Source: Theodoxus fluviatilis
Taxonomy: Eukaryota > Mollusca > Gastropoda > Cycloneritida > Neritidae
Assembly: GCA_034096865.1 (NCBI GenBank)
Contig: JAWQFJ010016632.1
Span: 1 to 30,000, forward strand
Direction: 5' to 3'
Length of the DNA: 30,000 bases
Shown: positions 29,898-30,000 of the stretch, piece after piece
Layout of the letters: each line of letters opens with the position of its first letter
Numbering within the stretch: the first letter of the stretch is position 1
Position numbers and translations under genes: made by a program
The notes under the pieces: generated by a model
Database searches by the model: none
Told to the model about the DNA's origin: nothing
What the model saw: the letters and a program-made list of their open reading frames with translations, nothing else

Positions 29898-30000
29898 GTA
29901 AGTATTTTCCTGCATGTGCTTTCAGTTTCATTTATTTAGGATGTCATCTATTAATTAAGGCTGAGTCATTAACATTTACATAAAACATAATACACTGACA

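Overview
This is an animal nuclear window with split genes, GT-AG introns, poly(A) signals, dense microsatellites, DNA-transposon MITEs and LINE fragments. The repeat style suggests a lophotrochozoan, most likely a marine gastropod mollusc; that assignment is an inference and no single marker proves it.

Two protein-coding genes lie on the + strand. From the left edge to about 16,350 is the 3' two-thirds of AFG3L2, the mitochondrial inner-membrane m-AAA protease. Ten exons (507-747 through 15785-15897) splice in phase into about 490 codons carrying the AAA+ ATPase, the HEXXH zinc protease and the native stop; the N-terminal exons lie upstream of the window. From 26536 to the right edge is the 5' end of GLG1 (Golgi apparatus protein 1 / cysteine-rich FGF receptor / ESL-1): a signal-peptide exon, a 2.9-kb intron and a 33-bp second exon.

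Most of the DNA is repeats. AFG3L2 introns hold an (ATC)n tract, 53-55-bp, 34-bp and 71-bp minisatellites, a (GA)41 and a (CT)41 tract, long GT tracts, a piggyBac-like MITE (3757-3972), two copies of a long-TIR hAT-like MITE (4995-5354 and 6303-8587), a 2.0-kb TTAA-flanked transposon (6583-8582) nested in the second copy, and a minus-strand LINE 3' end (13999 to about 15465). The 10-kb intergenic region holds a 46-bp array (17125-17491), a 3.4-kb 43-bp satellite with higher-order structure (17532-20965), a MITE (21749-21973), a 766-bp foldback element with 5-bp target duplication (22512-23277), a 25-bp array (23282-23961) and a young LINE 3' end with a long open frame (about 25010-26075).

The most unusual structure is the 71-bp array at 5770-6150. 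Each unit repeats the splice acceptor and first codons of the AFG3L2 exon that follows, giving five decoy acceptors in front of the true one. No new multi-gene system (defence, biosynthetic or CRISPR) is visible; the novelty here lies in repeat and transposon architecture.
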